Assembly (NCBI RefSeq): GCF_003086295.3
Contig: NC_092040.1
Span: 58,383,559 to 58,447,558, forward strand
Length of the DNA stretch: 64,000 nt
Direction of reading: 5' to 3'
Source of the DNA: Arachis hypogaea
Lineage: Eukaryota; Streptophyta; Magnoliopsida; Fabales; Fabaceae
Shown here: in pieces, positions 22,986-34,937 of the stretch
How positions within the stretch are numbered: the first letter of the stretch is position 1
Layout: every line of letters starts with the position of its first letter
Notes under the pieces: generated by a model
Seen by the model: only the letters and a program-made list of their open reading frames with translations
What the model was told of the DNA's origin: nothing
Databases searched by the model: none
Position numbers and translations under genes: made by a program

Positions 22986-23023
22986 TAGCATGAGGACATG
23001 CTATTGTTTAAGTGTGGGGAGGT
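22986..23023 (+). promoter_or_regulatory. AGGA hairpin and polypurine tract, second copy
   Basis: TAGCATG-AGGA-CATGCTA at 22986-23003, then AAGTGTGGGGAGGT up to the LTR start at 23024. Confidence 0.8.
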
Positions 23024-24273
23024 TGATAAATCCCATTTTTAGGGTTTATCTTGTGTTGAATTTAGGAGAATTTATCAACTTTTATCACATTTATTCAATG
23101 AATTAGCATGGTTTTGTAAATTCTCCTTTATTTGTGCTTAAGTGTGAAAACATGCTTTTTAGGTCTTAAAATAGCTAAATTTAATTCACCTTGATTCCAT
23201 TCAATGCCTTGATATGTTTGTTAAGTGATTTCAAGTTTAGAAGGCAAAGATTGGATTGAGGGAATGAAGAAAACGCATGTAAAAATAGAGAACTCATGAA
23301 GAAATGAAGGAATTGCCAAGCTATCAATCCTGACCTCTTCGCACGTAATCGATCATAACATGAGCTACAGAGGTCCAAATGAGACGGTTCAAGTTGCGTT
23401 GGAAAGCTAACATCCGGGGATTCAAAATGATATAAGATTTTCCATAGTTGCCTAGCATCGTTCCATGGACACGCATCACAGGATCAGCGTGGGTCCATTT
23501 TAGCAATTCGTGGCTAGCGATTTCTAGCTCATTTTGGGCCCAATCCAACTCATTTCTGATGCTATTGAACCCAAGGACTGAGGGGGGATGAACCAAGGAG
23601 TGTTAGTTTGAGTTTTTATCATGTTTTAGGTTAGAATTCTAGAGAGAGAAGCTCTCTCTTCTCTCTAGAAATTAGGTTAGGTTTAGATTAGGATTTTCTT
23701 AGATCTAGTTTTAATTTCTTGTTTTCATCTTGTCTTCCTTACATTTTCTTGTTCTTATACCGTTGTTCTTCTCAATTCTCTTGTTAATTTTCCTTTTTAT
23801 ACCTCTTTTATGTTTAGGCACTCTTGTTACTTTTATTTTTCTTTAATGCAATTTATGTTTCATGTTTCTTATTGTTTAATTTCCTTGTTACTATTGTTTT
23901 CTTGCAATTGGTAGTTGTAGATTTCTATTTCTTGCAATTTTATCTTGCTTGCTTTTTATGCCTTCCAAGTGTTTGATAAAATGCTTGGAAGGATGTTAGA
24001 GTACATTTTTGTGTTCTTGGCTTGGAATGGTAACTTAGGTGAACTTGAGTTGCTAATATCCAAGTGATTGATGATTGGTATCCATTGACTCTAGCTTCCA
24101 CTAAGTTAATTAGTGAAGTGGCTAGGACTTATGGGTTAGGATTGATAAAGCTCATTTTGACTTTTCTTCAATTGTTAGAGGATGACTTAATGGGATTGAT
24201 CCTTGCAATTATCATATTGTGGTTAGTAACAAGGATAAAGATCCTTAACCATAACCCTTGCCAAGACCTTTAT
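23024..24273 (+). repeat. LTR, TGATAAACCCC family, truncated by insertion
   Basis: It matches the LTR at 377 closely from its middle onward and ends at CCAAGACCTTTAT, where a TGTAATGACC-type LTR begins. About 280 bp of its 3' end are missing from the window. Confidence 0.85.
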
Positions 24274-24593
24274 TGTAATGACCCAATTTCTGGTATGTCA
24301 TGATCATACTAGAAACTGAGCGCTACTAACTTGTCTTCCTAATTATTATCTATTTTTTTATATGAGCCTGATTCGTTGTTAAAAACGTAGTTATTTTGCG
24401 AGGTATTTTTTTTCTTTGAAAACGTTTGGATTAATAAACTGAATCATTCACAATCAATTCGCAAATAATAACCAATACCACAGTTATAAACAACTACACA
24501 TCAATACAAATCAAGCAGTTGACAACATTCCGTGATGCAGCCCTTATTAGAATATAGACTTTTAGTTTGAACACCCCTAGATATAGCTAAATA

Positions 24594-24674
<81 letters not shown>
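24594..24674. repeat. (AT)n microsatellite, ~80 bp
   Basis: AT dinucleotides with one C interruption near 24605. Confidence 0.97.
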
Positions 24675-24682
<8 letters not shown>

Positions 24683-25502
24683 ACATCCCAGGCCCTGACC
24701 TGTTCAAGAAGTTCCTATGCTGGCACCCAGACTAGTCTAGACTTTATACTCACCTAGCTCTTCTAAAGTACTAAAGCGAGGGAAAGTACGTTCTAGGTCT
24801 TCAAAACTCGAGTCAGGTCGAATGTCATCAAAAGGTGGAAGGTCGTCTACTACTCCTCTGCACTATGATATGCCATCAAAGAGCATCTCTCAAGTACTTC
24901 ATCGAGTAGCCACATAACAACAGTCTCATACACAGGATTTAGGTTAAAGTTCACATACGAACGGGGTGCAAATGTTGGCTGGTCTCACAGTATATACATA
25001 TAACAGAGAATGAGATTCACCCTAGATTCAGAAGACTACCTAGAGTGGATTCCTTTTTACAAACGATCATCATCGAACTACGGAAGGGTACTCATACTTC
25101 TATCTGAAGGGGGAAGGGAGAGAGAAGGGGTAAGAACTGGGGAGTTCTTAGTAGGGCCGGGGTTATTAGTTAAGTTCATTAATTCGTCGTTGTTTAGCAG
25201 ATACATAGCAGAATACTGAGAAGCAGTAAACAGAAGAAACAGATAAATAGAGAAAATAGAGAAAATAGAAAGCAAACCACAAACAAATGAATACAAGAAA
25301 ACAAAACACAGACACAGAGAATAGAATGAAAACAAAGAAAGCATACATTCAAACAACAATCATAATAGAGGAAATGTGCAACCAAATATGATGCATGTCT
25401 AGCCCTAGTGCAGGTAATGAGCTCATTTGTCGGTTACATACCCGCTCCCGACGTTACCCAGCAACCTCTGTCTGGATAAGGCTTTTCTGTTGGCAATATC
25501 CA

Positions 25503-25787
25503 CTGCAAGCAACCTTTGTCTTGCAGGGTATCCACTGCAAGCAACCTTTGTCTTGCAAGGCGGCACTTATTAGCCGATATACGCCCAACACACTCGCTGT
25601 AAGCAACCTCTGTCTTACAGGAGCACAACACACTTACTGTAAGCAACCTCTGTCTTACATGAGTACAACACACTCACTGTAAGCAACCTCTGTCTTACAG
25701 GAGCAACAGCACACTCACTGTAAGTAACCTCTGTCTTACAGGAGCACACTGATCTTGATACCTCTGTAAGCAACCTCTGTCTTACAG
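25503..25787. repeat. Hairpin minisatellite, seven units
   Basis: The units are CTGTAAG-CAACCTCTGT-CTTACAG or its variant with TGCAAG/CTTGCA arms. They lie at 25503-25526, 25536-25557, 25597-25620, 25638-25659, 25677-25700, 25718-25741 and 25764-25787. Both arms change together between the two variants, so pairing is kept. Confidence 0.9.
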
Positions 25788-28132
25788 CAAAGCATTATAG
25801 CAAGGTATCCCAGGAAAGCACTCTCAGTGGTTGTACCACTATCTATCTGACTGCCTCAGTGCAGCAGATGATCATACAAATAACTCTAAAGTTTCCTTAA
25901 TGCAACAAATGACCTTTCAACAAGCCCTCTGCTTTTTCTCTATGCTCTTTATCATATTACTCTTTTCTCCTTATATCTCTTTACTCTGCTCTGATTACTC
26001 TGTTCTCTGTGTTTCTCTACTCTGCTCTGGTTTTTCTGTTTAACGTATGTATTTAAAGCTTATGTAAATTTCGGTATGAATAGTTAGTCTGTCCCAAGTA
26101 TAGGTTCATTAAGTCTATACTAAAACAGTTTAACTTTTCATATAATACCTAACCCTAGCCGCAACTCAAGGACTAACTATGTTGCCCTAGTTCGTTCACT
26201 AATCTCTGTCTGTTTTTTTGTCATTAAAATATTACAGACTTTTCTTTGGTTTTTATCTTTTCTTTAACTTTTTATCTTTGCCTCACTAATATGTTCTTAC
26301 CACTCCCTAAGTATTTTATGAAGGTAATTATGAGATTCTGCGCTTAAAGTTGTCTTTCTAAAGCTTTTACAGAAAACTGCCTTTTTCGCATTATTTTATT
26401 ATTTTTATTAAAATATTATTTTTAATTAAATATTATTATTTAATATTTTATTATTATTTATTATTTTATCATTAAATTTTCGAAAATTACCCAACTTTAA
26501 CTTTTAACCTTTAAAATTTACTTTTTACCACCCGTAACTTTTAATATTTCTACTTTAACCACCCTAACTTTTAGAAATTACTAAATAACCCCTCATACAC
26601 CAAAATAGTTACAACCTTGCCCTTTTTAAGATCTGAAAGGTGTTCTTCAATGTTCTTCATTACACTCAAAGTGTTCTTCGTGTTCTTCATAAATTCTTCA
26701 GATTCTTTCTCTATTTTTACCCGTCTTTCAGTCTTTTCAGCAACCGATTTTTACCATAATTTATAATAAATTAGCAGCCACCAAAACCCCATCTTTTCTA
26801 CTTGATTTTAACACAAATTGAACCCCAATTTAAGGGTTAGGGTTTCATTTTCCAGCAGCCACAAGAACACAAGTTCATAGCTTGAATATCATCAAATTTC
26901 ATCAAATTTTCACCAAAGTTTCATCAAGAATCACTCATATAAACAATCAATTTCAAGCACAGCCAAACCATATCATAATCACACAAGTCAAACACAATCA
27001 ATCAAGATTAATTTCGTCAAACCCTACCTGGTTCTGCTGCTCCTAATTCAGTTAGACTTTCAGGTGGTCCTTAAGAACTTTTTCCTCCTAAATCACATCA
27101 AGAACAACTTTAAATCCAAAAACCCTCAACTAACCAAATCTCTCTCAGCACATTAGGAAGGGATATCTCACCTTATACTTGCTGGAAATTAACGTTTCTT
27201 GGCCCTCAAGTCAAGTTAAGCATGATTCATAAGGAAGAACATCAAGAAAACGCATGTTTTGCATGGTTTTTCTTGAAACCGAAGCAAAAGGGAGATGGTG
27301 CAGCCAACTCACCTTGATTCCAGCCTTGATATGTCATATGATTATGAAGAGAAAGAAGAGAGGATCATTTTGGTTGGATTGGAATTTTGATTTGAGTTTT
27401 AGTTTAGCAGAAATCAAGCTTTGAAGATTTGGAACTAAGAACTTTTCTCTCTTTTTTCTCTTGATGATTTTCAGCTACAATGAGCAAATGAGGCAGCCTT
27501 GGGGGGGGTTTTGGGGGTGTAGTATGAGTTGTGATTGGTTGGCTTGGAGGTGGGTTAAAATAATATTAAAATATCTCAGGTGTATAACTACTAAAACTAG
27601 GTATATCAGAACACTTGTAAAAACATCTCTAAAAATTATTTTCTGAGCTACTAGCATAAATGACACTAGTAACATATTTATTATGAGAATAAAACATGTA
27701 TAATGAGGCCTTAGCATTGCTAAAGTCATCAGAGAGTGCTGGTGCTAAGCTGCACCAGTAAATTGTGAACTCGGTTAAACCGATTTTTCGTTTTCAACTA
27801 AAACAGACCAAGTAACCTTATAATATCATTGAAGCATCTTCTAATAATAATATAATGATAATATTATACTATTATCTCTCTTCTCTCATGAATCGAATCC
27901 TGTTCGTCAAACTGATACTATTTACGAAAACTAGAATCAAAACTCCTAACCGATACGGTTCAAAAACTATGTTCTTCGTAATTGCGTTGTCGGGCTTATC
28001 TCCACTAAGGTCCTGAGTTAAAAATAATATAATGATAATGAGGATTGAGATGCTTGATGATATAGCAAAAGTTCTTCCCTTAATGATCTTCCAGAGAAAT
28101 TCCTATTTTCAGAAAATATCTCGCGTACTCGA

Positions 28133-29217
28133 AATTCGTCAATGGCTGCCATCCGTCCTCTCAGTGAAAATGGTCCGGCTATGGTTCTCACTGCAGGGCT
28201 AATCATGTGTCAGAATAAGATCCATTGATCCTTTTGCAAACTGTCACTATGCTCAACAGTCGAGAGTTTGAAGCTCGTCACAGTCATCCCGTCCCAGATC
28301 CTACTCGAAATACCACAGACAAGGTTTAGACCTTTCGAATCTCAGGAATGCTGCCAATTGTTTCTAGTCTATACCACGAAGGTTCTAATTTCACTTATTT
28401 GAATGCTCTGTTATCAGGAGATGCTAGTCAAACGCATGGATCAGAGACCCAAGAGAATATACTCCAGCTGGCGTCCAATAACTACGTTGAACATCATGTA
28501 GACTGCTTTGTGGTTGTCAGGCACGCGGATCTTGGCTAAGTGAGTACTGAAGATAGAGGGTGATTATCACAAGTCACCCCTTCAGTCTGACTTAACTAAA
28601 TTAAGTACAAGAGTATATCTTGGAGAAGAAGTAGGCATGAATTGAATGAAAAACCATAGTACCCAGCGGTTTCTGTAGTTGCAGTACGTCGCGCATGTCG
28701 CGCGTACGCGCCAGGTGCGCGTGCGCGCCGATGGACTTTTTGGCAATGTGCGCGTGTGCGTCAAGTGCGCGTGTGCGTCATTTAGCTGCATGGTCTCTAT
28801 ATCAAATTGTATATTTTTGCGAAGCCCCAAACGTTAGCTTTCCAACGCAACTGAAACTACCACATTTGGACCTCTGTAGCTCAAGTTATGACTATTTGAG
28901 TGCGAAGAGGTTAGGGCTAACAGCTTTGTAGTTCCTTCAGCTTCTTGTATTCCTTCCAACCTTGCATGCTTCCTTTCCATCCTCTAAGCCATTCCTGCCC
29001 TGTGATCTTTGAAAATACTTAACACACATATCAAAGCATTGAATGGTAATAAGAGAGGATTAAACATAGCTAAATTACGACCAAAGAAACATGTTTTCAA
29101 TCATAGCACAAAATCAGGAAGGAAAATGTAAAACATGCGAAATCAATGAATAAGTATGAGATTAGTGGATAAAATCCACTCAATTAAGTACAAGATGTAC
29201 CACGAAATAGTGGTGCA
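28133..29217 (-). repeat. LTR fragment (minus), mixed TGATGAGCGG/TGATAAACCACT type
   Basis: The left half (28140-28540) matches the inverted LTR of element B at 63280-63610. The right half resembles the 5' parts of the TGATAAACC LTRs and ends AAATAGTGGTGCA. GC-rich words (GCGCGTACGCGCC and relatives) lie at 28688-28790. Exact boundaries are uncertain. Confidence 0.55.
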
Positions 29218-30466
29218 TTAATACACTGACCAAACTGTTTCAAAAACCAGCCAAACTCAGTATTTCAATACCAAATACTTATATCCACTCATTCAATCAT
29301 CAACTCACCAATTCCACCATTTTTAATCAAACTTCAAGGTGATAATTTCTACATCAAAAGCAACAATTCACAGCTCAATCTCCAACAATATCCAATTCAT
29401 CAATCACCATACATATATGTATATCTATACATAACAAATTCACATTTCAATTCATGCTCATCAACAAGAGCCTCAATGCTATCATCAATTCTACATATTG
29501 AACCATATCACACCCAATTTTCACATATGGTACCACATTTAACATCATTCCACAATTCACTAAATTCATATCAATCCATCCACGTCATTAATGATTCAAC
29601 TCTTATCCTCGGGTCTCTAGCCTTCGTTTTCTCACCACATTACATTTTAGATACAGGAAACCGAAACCATACCTTGGCCGATTCCTGTTCCACCCGGAAC
29701 ACTCTCAAACCAACTTCCAAGGTTTTTAAAGCCTCACCAACAGATTTCCAAGCTTGGGATTCCACACCAAAGCTTTCCAAAACCACCAATCAAGCTCCAA
29801 AACACATATATACAAAGTCTAAGCCACAATATCACATAAAAACACAATAACTCAATCACTAAATCACAAAATCTCAAGCCTCTAGCTTAGGGTTGAGAAT
29901 CTCACCTTACCCAAAGACCTAGGGAGCCAGAGAAAGCCTTCCCTTCAAGTTAATTAGGTCTTACAACACAAGGAAGCTCACAATTTCAACATTTTTGCCT
30001 AATGAACTCGAAAAATCAAGGGCTGGAATTCGAAACTGAAACTATGACTTGCTTCAAGATTTCTTGTGTGGGTTTTGTAGAGCTCAACGCCGCGGTTACG
30101 TGGTCACAAACGGCGGGTCAATCAGAGATCGGAGCGGAAAGTTATGTCACTTTGAATCAAACCAAGGGTTTGCTTCTCCTTTCTCCTCCCATGGGTGTGT
30201 TTCAGCGTGTTTGTTGTGTTTGGGAGGGAAGAGAGAGCTGAGCTCTCTCATTAAAGGGGCTTGGCTGGGCCATTGGGTCCATTTAGGTCCGGTTTGCCCT
30301 GTTTGGCCTGTTCGGCCCAATCTTAGACCGATTTCTTTAAAATTGGTGTCGAAATTCTCGTTTTGAATTCCTTTACCACATTAGACCATAAAAAACCTTA
30401 TTTCTCACTTTTTAGAATATATTTTAATTTATGGGTTAATTAGCCATAAATTAACTGGGTTTTACA
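29218..30466 (-). repeat. 5' part of a TGTAAAACCC-type LTR (minus)
   Basis: Read on the minus strand it begins TGTAAAACCCAG at 30466, immediately after a polypurine tract. It is related to the plus-strand LTR at 37255-39611 (shared blocks around 29680 and 30100). Its far end is replaced by other repeat sequence. Confidence 0.7.
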
Positions 30467-30480
30467 TTCTACCCACCTTA
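30467..30480 (-). other. Polypurine tract of a minus-strand chromovirus
   Basis: On the minus strand TAAGGTGGGTAGAA directly precedes the LTR start at 30466 and follows the integrase C-terminus. Confidence 0.75.
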
Positions 30481-31617
30481 ATGGGAATTTTGCTCACAAA
30501 ATTCGAATTTAGTTACCTAAGAACAGGTGTGGGTAGTCTGCTCGCATCTCTGGCTCAAGCTCCCAGGTGTGCTCCTCAACACTGGCTCGACTCCATGCCA
30601 CTTTCACTAAAGAAACCTCTTTTCCGCGTAACTTCTTAATACTCGTGTCATCAATTCTGACTGGAGCCACTGGTAGAGTCAAATCCTTCTTAAACTAAAC
30701 TGATTCTGGTTTTAACACATGGCTAGCATCAGGAGTATACTTCCGAAACTGCGATACATGAAATACGTCGTGCAGGCTCGAAAGGTGAGGCGGTAGAGCC
30801 ATCCGATATGCCACCTGTCCAACTCTCTCTAGGATTTGAAACGGACCAATGTATCGGGGATTCAGCTTCTTCATTTTAATCGCCCTACCTACTCCTATTT
30901 TCGGCGTAACCTTAAAAAAAAACATGGTCTCCTTCCTCAAACTCTAAAGGCTTTCGCCTCTGATCGGCGTAACTCTTCTAACGGCTCTGAAAAGCGAGCA
31001 TCCTATCTCTGATTTTCTTAACATGCTCGGTAGTCTCAGCTATCAATTCTGGCCCTAACAGACCTTTCTCTCCAGCCTCGTACCAGCACGGCAGAGATTA
31101 GCATTTCCTCCCATACAAAGCCTCATACGGAGCCATTTCGATGCTCGCATGGTAGCTATTATTATAGGCAAACTCCACTAGCGGCATATAGCGATCCCAG
31201 CTCGCCGGTTGGTCCAGAATACAAGCCCTCAACATATCTTCTAGGGTTTGGATTGTTCTCTCAGATTGACCATTAGTTTGAGGATGGTAAGCCGTACTTA
31301 AGCTCAAACGGGTCCCAAAAGCTCTCTGAAATGTACCCCAGAACCTTGAAGTGAAATGGGGATCCCTGTTAGAAATTATGGTCGTAGGCACTCCGTGAAG
31401 CCTCACAATCTCCCTTATATACAGGCGTGCTAACTTCTCAAGAGTGTAGTTCATCCGAATGGGTTGAAAATGAGCCGACTTCGTTAGCCAGTCCACGATT
31501 ACCCAAACAACATCAAAACCGGCTCTTGTTCTTGGTAATACTGACACAAAATCCATCGCAATGCTCTCCCACTTTAATTGCAGAATCTCCAAGGGCTGCA
31601 ACGTCCCAGAGGGTCTC
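30481..31617 (-). pseudogene. Integrase and chromodomain of a Tekay/Del-like chromovirus, broken
   Basis: The minus strand encodes the integrase core (31098-31617). Visible are WESIAMDFV with the first catalytic Asp, IISNRDPHF in place of the usual second-Asp motif (Asp kept in RDPHF), and [11 protein letters not shown] with the Glu. A linker, the C-terminal domain (KLNPRYIGPF, LHDVFHVSQF) and a chromodomain-like tail (EEHTWELEPEM) follow. Stops follow GRKC, and further stops and frame changes lie around 30940-31090 and at 30695. The tail type is known to direct insertion to heterochromatin. Upstream pol is missing because an LTR inserted at 31618. Confidence 0.85.
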
Positions 31618-33104
31618 TGATAAACCACTATTTTACGGTTTATATTGTGTTTAATTATGTGGTTTTATCACAATCCTTACCCACTTATTCATTAATTTAG
31701 CATGCATTTATATTTCCTTCCTGAAATTATTACATGGTTGAAAACTGCTTCTTAGAGACTTTTTAATTATGCATTTTAGTTCCCCTTTATCCCATTCGAT
31801 GCCGTGATCTGTGTGTTAAGTGTTTCAGGCTCTATAGGGCATGGATGAGTTGGAGATTGGAAAGGAAGCTAGCAAAAATGGAAGGAACACAAGAAATTGA
31901 GGAGATAACCAGCGAGAAGTAACGCGGCCGCATGGCTCACGCGTTCGCGCGAAAGAGTAGAAATCGCAGTGACGCGGCCGCATGGCTCACGCGACCGCGC
32001 GAAATGGAAAAGCACAAGTGACGCAGAGGCGTGGACGACGCGAACGCGTGGCAATGAAAAACGCGAATGACGCGTCCACATGCGCGAATGACGTGCGCGA
32101 TCTGCATAATCTGCAGATTCCACTGGGGGCGATTTTGGGCCCTATTTTGATCCAGTTCTCGGCCCAGAACAGTAGACTAGAGCCAGAGAACATGCAGAAA
32201 CCAGAGACAACATTCATTCTACACAGTTTTAGTTTTAGATCTAGTTTTTACTCCTCCTCTAGGTTTTTCTCTCTAGACATTCATAGTTTTTAGGATTTTA
32301 TTTTTCTATCACTTTTTGCATTGGGATATTGAGAAGAGTTATTACCTCATCAAGACTTCGTCATTCTAGTTCGTTTTCTTTAATTGGCTTTACTCTTCCA
32401 TATCATTTGCTTTGTTAATTTTACCATTGGAATATTATTAGGATTTATTTAATACAAGGATTACTTTTATTTTTATTTGATTATTTTGATTTTTATTTAC
32501 AATGTCTTTCTTTAATTCCTTTTTATATGTTATGAATTTTACATTCACAATGAGCGAGTAGTTCCCTAACTTGATAGGGAGTTGATTGAAAGGAACCAAT
32601 TGAGTTGGAAGGCTTAAAAGAAAGATTGTAATTGGGTTTATTGTTGGATTGCCCTCTAGTCACTATCACCAACCCTTTTTAATTAAGTGGGTTGTAACTT
32701 GTGAACGGACGTAGCATTCCAACCTGTTTGACTTTCCCTTACCTAGTAAGAGATAACTAAACAGGATAACCTTTAATTATCAATTAATCTAGAGAGTAAT
32801 CCAACAACAGCGGGACTTCCAACTAATCAACTCCCAGTCAAGGCTTTTATTTACATTATTCAAATTCTCCAATTTAATTCCCTGTTTACTCAACTCAAAC
32901 CTTTTTGAAAACATCTGATTAATAAAATAGCACACTTTCCTGCAACTCGTTGGGAGATGACCTGGGATTCATACTCCCAGTATTTAAAATTTAAATTTCT
33001 GTGACACCTTTCTAAATTGATAAGTGGATTTCTGGTGAGTTAAGAACTATACTTGCAACGTATATATTTTAATAATTTTTAATTCACCAATTTCCGCCGC
33101 ATCA
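31618..33104 (+). repeat. LTR, TGATAAACCACT family
   Basis: 1487 bp from TGATAAACCACT to CCGCATCA, followed by a tRNA-Asp primer site. It is inserted in the chromovirus integrase. GC-rich repeats (ACGCGGCCGCATGGCTCACG) start at 31921 and again 53-54 bp later, followed by related words to 32090. Confidence 0.88.
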
Positions 33105-33109
33105 ATTTT

Positions 33110-33127
33110 TGGCGCCGTTGCCGGGGA
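33110..33127 (+). other. Primer binding site, tRNA-Asp type
   Basis: TGGCGCCGTTGCCGGGGA lies five bases after the LTR end. Confidence 0.92.
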
Positions 33128-33224
33128 GTTGCAACAGTGTGTTAATTTATTGATTGGTATTTATTTTTATTACAATTTTTTTCTTTTCATTCTATCACTA
33201 TGAACTGTACGTTTCTTTTGTTAA

Positions 33225-34307
33225 ATGACGCATTCGCTTCCTGATCCAAGCTTGCCAGCATTTGACCCTGAAATTGAAAGAACTCTTTCACATATAAGGC
33301 AAGCTCGGCGTAGGCGACTCCTCTTCGAGGACGAACCTGAACCGTCATCTAAGGAAGAAACAGACCCCCTCTCTACTGATCCAGTTCATTTACGTGCAGG
33401 TGACATGGCAACGCCCAAAAGAGTCACTATCCAGGAGGAAGGAGCCCCTGATTTTACGCTCCAACCATTCCAGGCGCACCACCCAGCAGTAGCTGTAGAT
33501 TTTGAAATAAAGTCTTCACTACTCAACTTGATGCCAAAATTTCATGGCTTACCTGCTCAAGAGCCTATCAAGCATCTTAGGGATTTCCAGACCGCTTGTT
33601 CTACTGTTAAGCATGATGGCACTGATGAAATCTCTATTCTACTGAAAGCCTTCCCATTCTCTCTGGAGGAAAAGGCAAGAGAGTGGTACTACACTCAACC
33701 CGGAGAAACTGTTTCCAACTGGGATACACTTAGGATAGAATTTCTGGATAAATTCTTTCCAGCTGAAGTTGCCGATGAGCTGAAGAAGGACATGTCTATG
33801 ATCATTCAGGATGAATCTGAGACCCTCTATGAATACTTGGAACGCTTCAATACACTTCGAGATGCATGTCCCCATCATATGATTGACAAGATAGTTTTGC
33901 TCGATTACTTTACACAGGGTTTGAGATCTCAAGATAGGACCACACTAGAAGGTGCTTGCAATGGTTCTATGAAAAAGTACAAGACTACGGAAGAAGCATG
34001 GCAATTGATCAGAGACCTAGCTGACTCTGCTAGGAATCATAGGCAGAGACAAAGTCGGTTAAGAGCTATTGCGGAGGTATCCACTAATAAAGAGACTACT
34101 GCTATAGCCCAGAGCTTATGTGAAATGACTAACTTGCTAAAGCAGATGCAACTGAATCAACAACAACCTCAACAAGTTCAGCCCTCTCCACCACAGCACA
34201 GCCAGCAGTTGGTTCCACAAAGAGTGAGTGGAGTCTGTGCAGATTACAGTCACTATACCGATGAATGTCCACAACTTCAACAAGAAGACAACACTGTAGC
34301 AGCCTGA
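33225..34307 (+). CDS. gag: Gag protein of an Athila-like element, truncated by an LTR
   Basis: An uninterrupted 360-codon frame starts about 100 bp after the primer site, the longest intact gag here apart from the Tat element. Residues ~1-85 are charged. The gag core follows (KFHGLPAQEP at ~105, AREWYYTQPGE at ~147, FFPAEVADEL at ~175). A Gln/Pro-rich stretch then leads to a zinc-knuckle-like CADYSHYTDECP near the end. The last stop (TGA 34305-34307) is supplied by the first bases of an inserted LTR, so the natural C-terminus and all of pol are lost. Confidence 0.88.
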   Translation: MTHSLPDPSLPAFDPEIERTLSHIRQARRRRLLFEDEPEPSSKEETDPLSTDPVHLRAGDMATPKRVTIQEEGAPDFTLQPFQAHHPAVAVDFEIKSSLLNLMPKFHGLPAQEPIKHLRDFQTACSTVKHDGTDEISILLKAFPFSLEEKAREWYYTQPGETVSNWDTLRIEFLDKFFPAEVADELKKDMSMIIQDESETLYEYLERFNTLRDACPHHMIDKIVLLDYFTQGLRSQDRTTLEGACNGSMKKYKTTEEAWQLIRDLADSARNHRQRQSRLRAIAEVSTNKETTAIAQSLCEMTNLLKQMQLNQQQPQQVQPSPPQHSQQLVPQRVSGVCADYSHYTDECPQLQQEDNTVAA

Positions 34308-34937
34308 TGCCAGGGCATCTAGGCCAGTTTCACTGACCTTTTCTTTACTGTTTTAGGGTAGTTTCATGCATTTTCCAAGTGAATAAGGCAAGTTTTGGGT
34401 GGAAATACACTTACACCTTTATTTAAGCAACTATTGTGAATTTTGCATGATTTCATGAGATTTTTGCCAGAATTGCATGAGAATTTGACGATGCATAATC
34501 TCATGACTTTGGCTAGAGCTTTGATGCACTTTAATTGCTTGATTTCTGGACAAATGAAGCATGGAAGAACCACGTTAGCATTCACGTTAACTTAGTTAAC
34601 GTGACTACTAACGTGGGATGGCAAAGAGCTTGCAACTTTAATAAGAAAAGTGATCACTAATAACGCTTGCGAAGCCATTTATAGCTTATGTTAAGAGCCA
34701 CGTTAACTAAGATAACGTGGTACTTAATGTAGAAGAAAAAGAGGATTCCAGGTTAACGAGAAACATGAACTCCAATAACGTTTCTCCTCAACGTTAGTGA
34801 TAAAAGTGAACACCACTAACGTGGGGAAACTAGGCAATGCCCCACGTTAAGAGTCGCGTTAACTTAGTTAACATGAACTCTAACGTGGAAGAGGATCAAC
34901 AACGCCAACATTAGTGACACTCACTTTTGTTACTAAC
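34305..34937 (+). repeat. LTR fragment, TGATGCCAGGG family (plus)
   Basis: It begins TGATGCCAGGGCATC inside gag and matches, in inverted orientation, the right-hand end of the unit at 34938-37254. It carries several CACGTTAAC...GTTAACGTG dyads (34573-34930). It stops where the inverted copy begins. Confidence 0.82.

Larger units (their letters stand above)
24274..28132 (-). repeat. LTR of a chromovirus-like element (minus), TGTAATGACC terminus
   Basis: It begins TGTAATGACCC on the plus strand, that is ...GGGTCATTACA at the 3' end of an LTR read on the minus strand. The span is long and holds an (AT)n tract, a hairpin minisatellite and AT-rich runs, with no credible coding frame. The right boundary (about 28132, where TGATGAGCGG-type sequence starts) is approximate, and the span may be composite. 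Confidence 0.55.

Noticed and set aside
1909..33127. tRNA-Asp gene at the TGGCGCCGTTGCC sites
   Set aside because: Only the 18-base complement of the tRNA 3' end is present, directly after LTR ends. These are primer binding sites, not genes.
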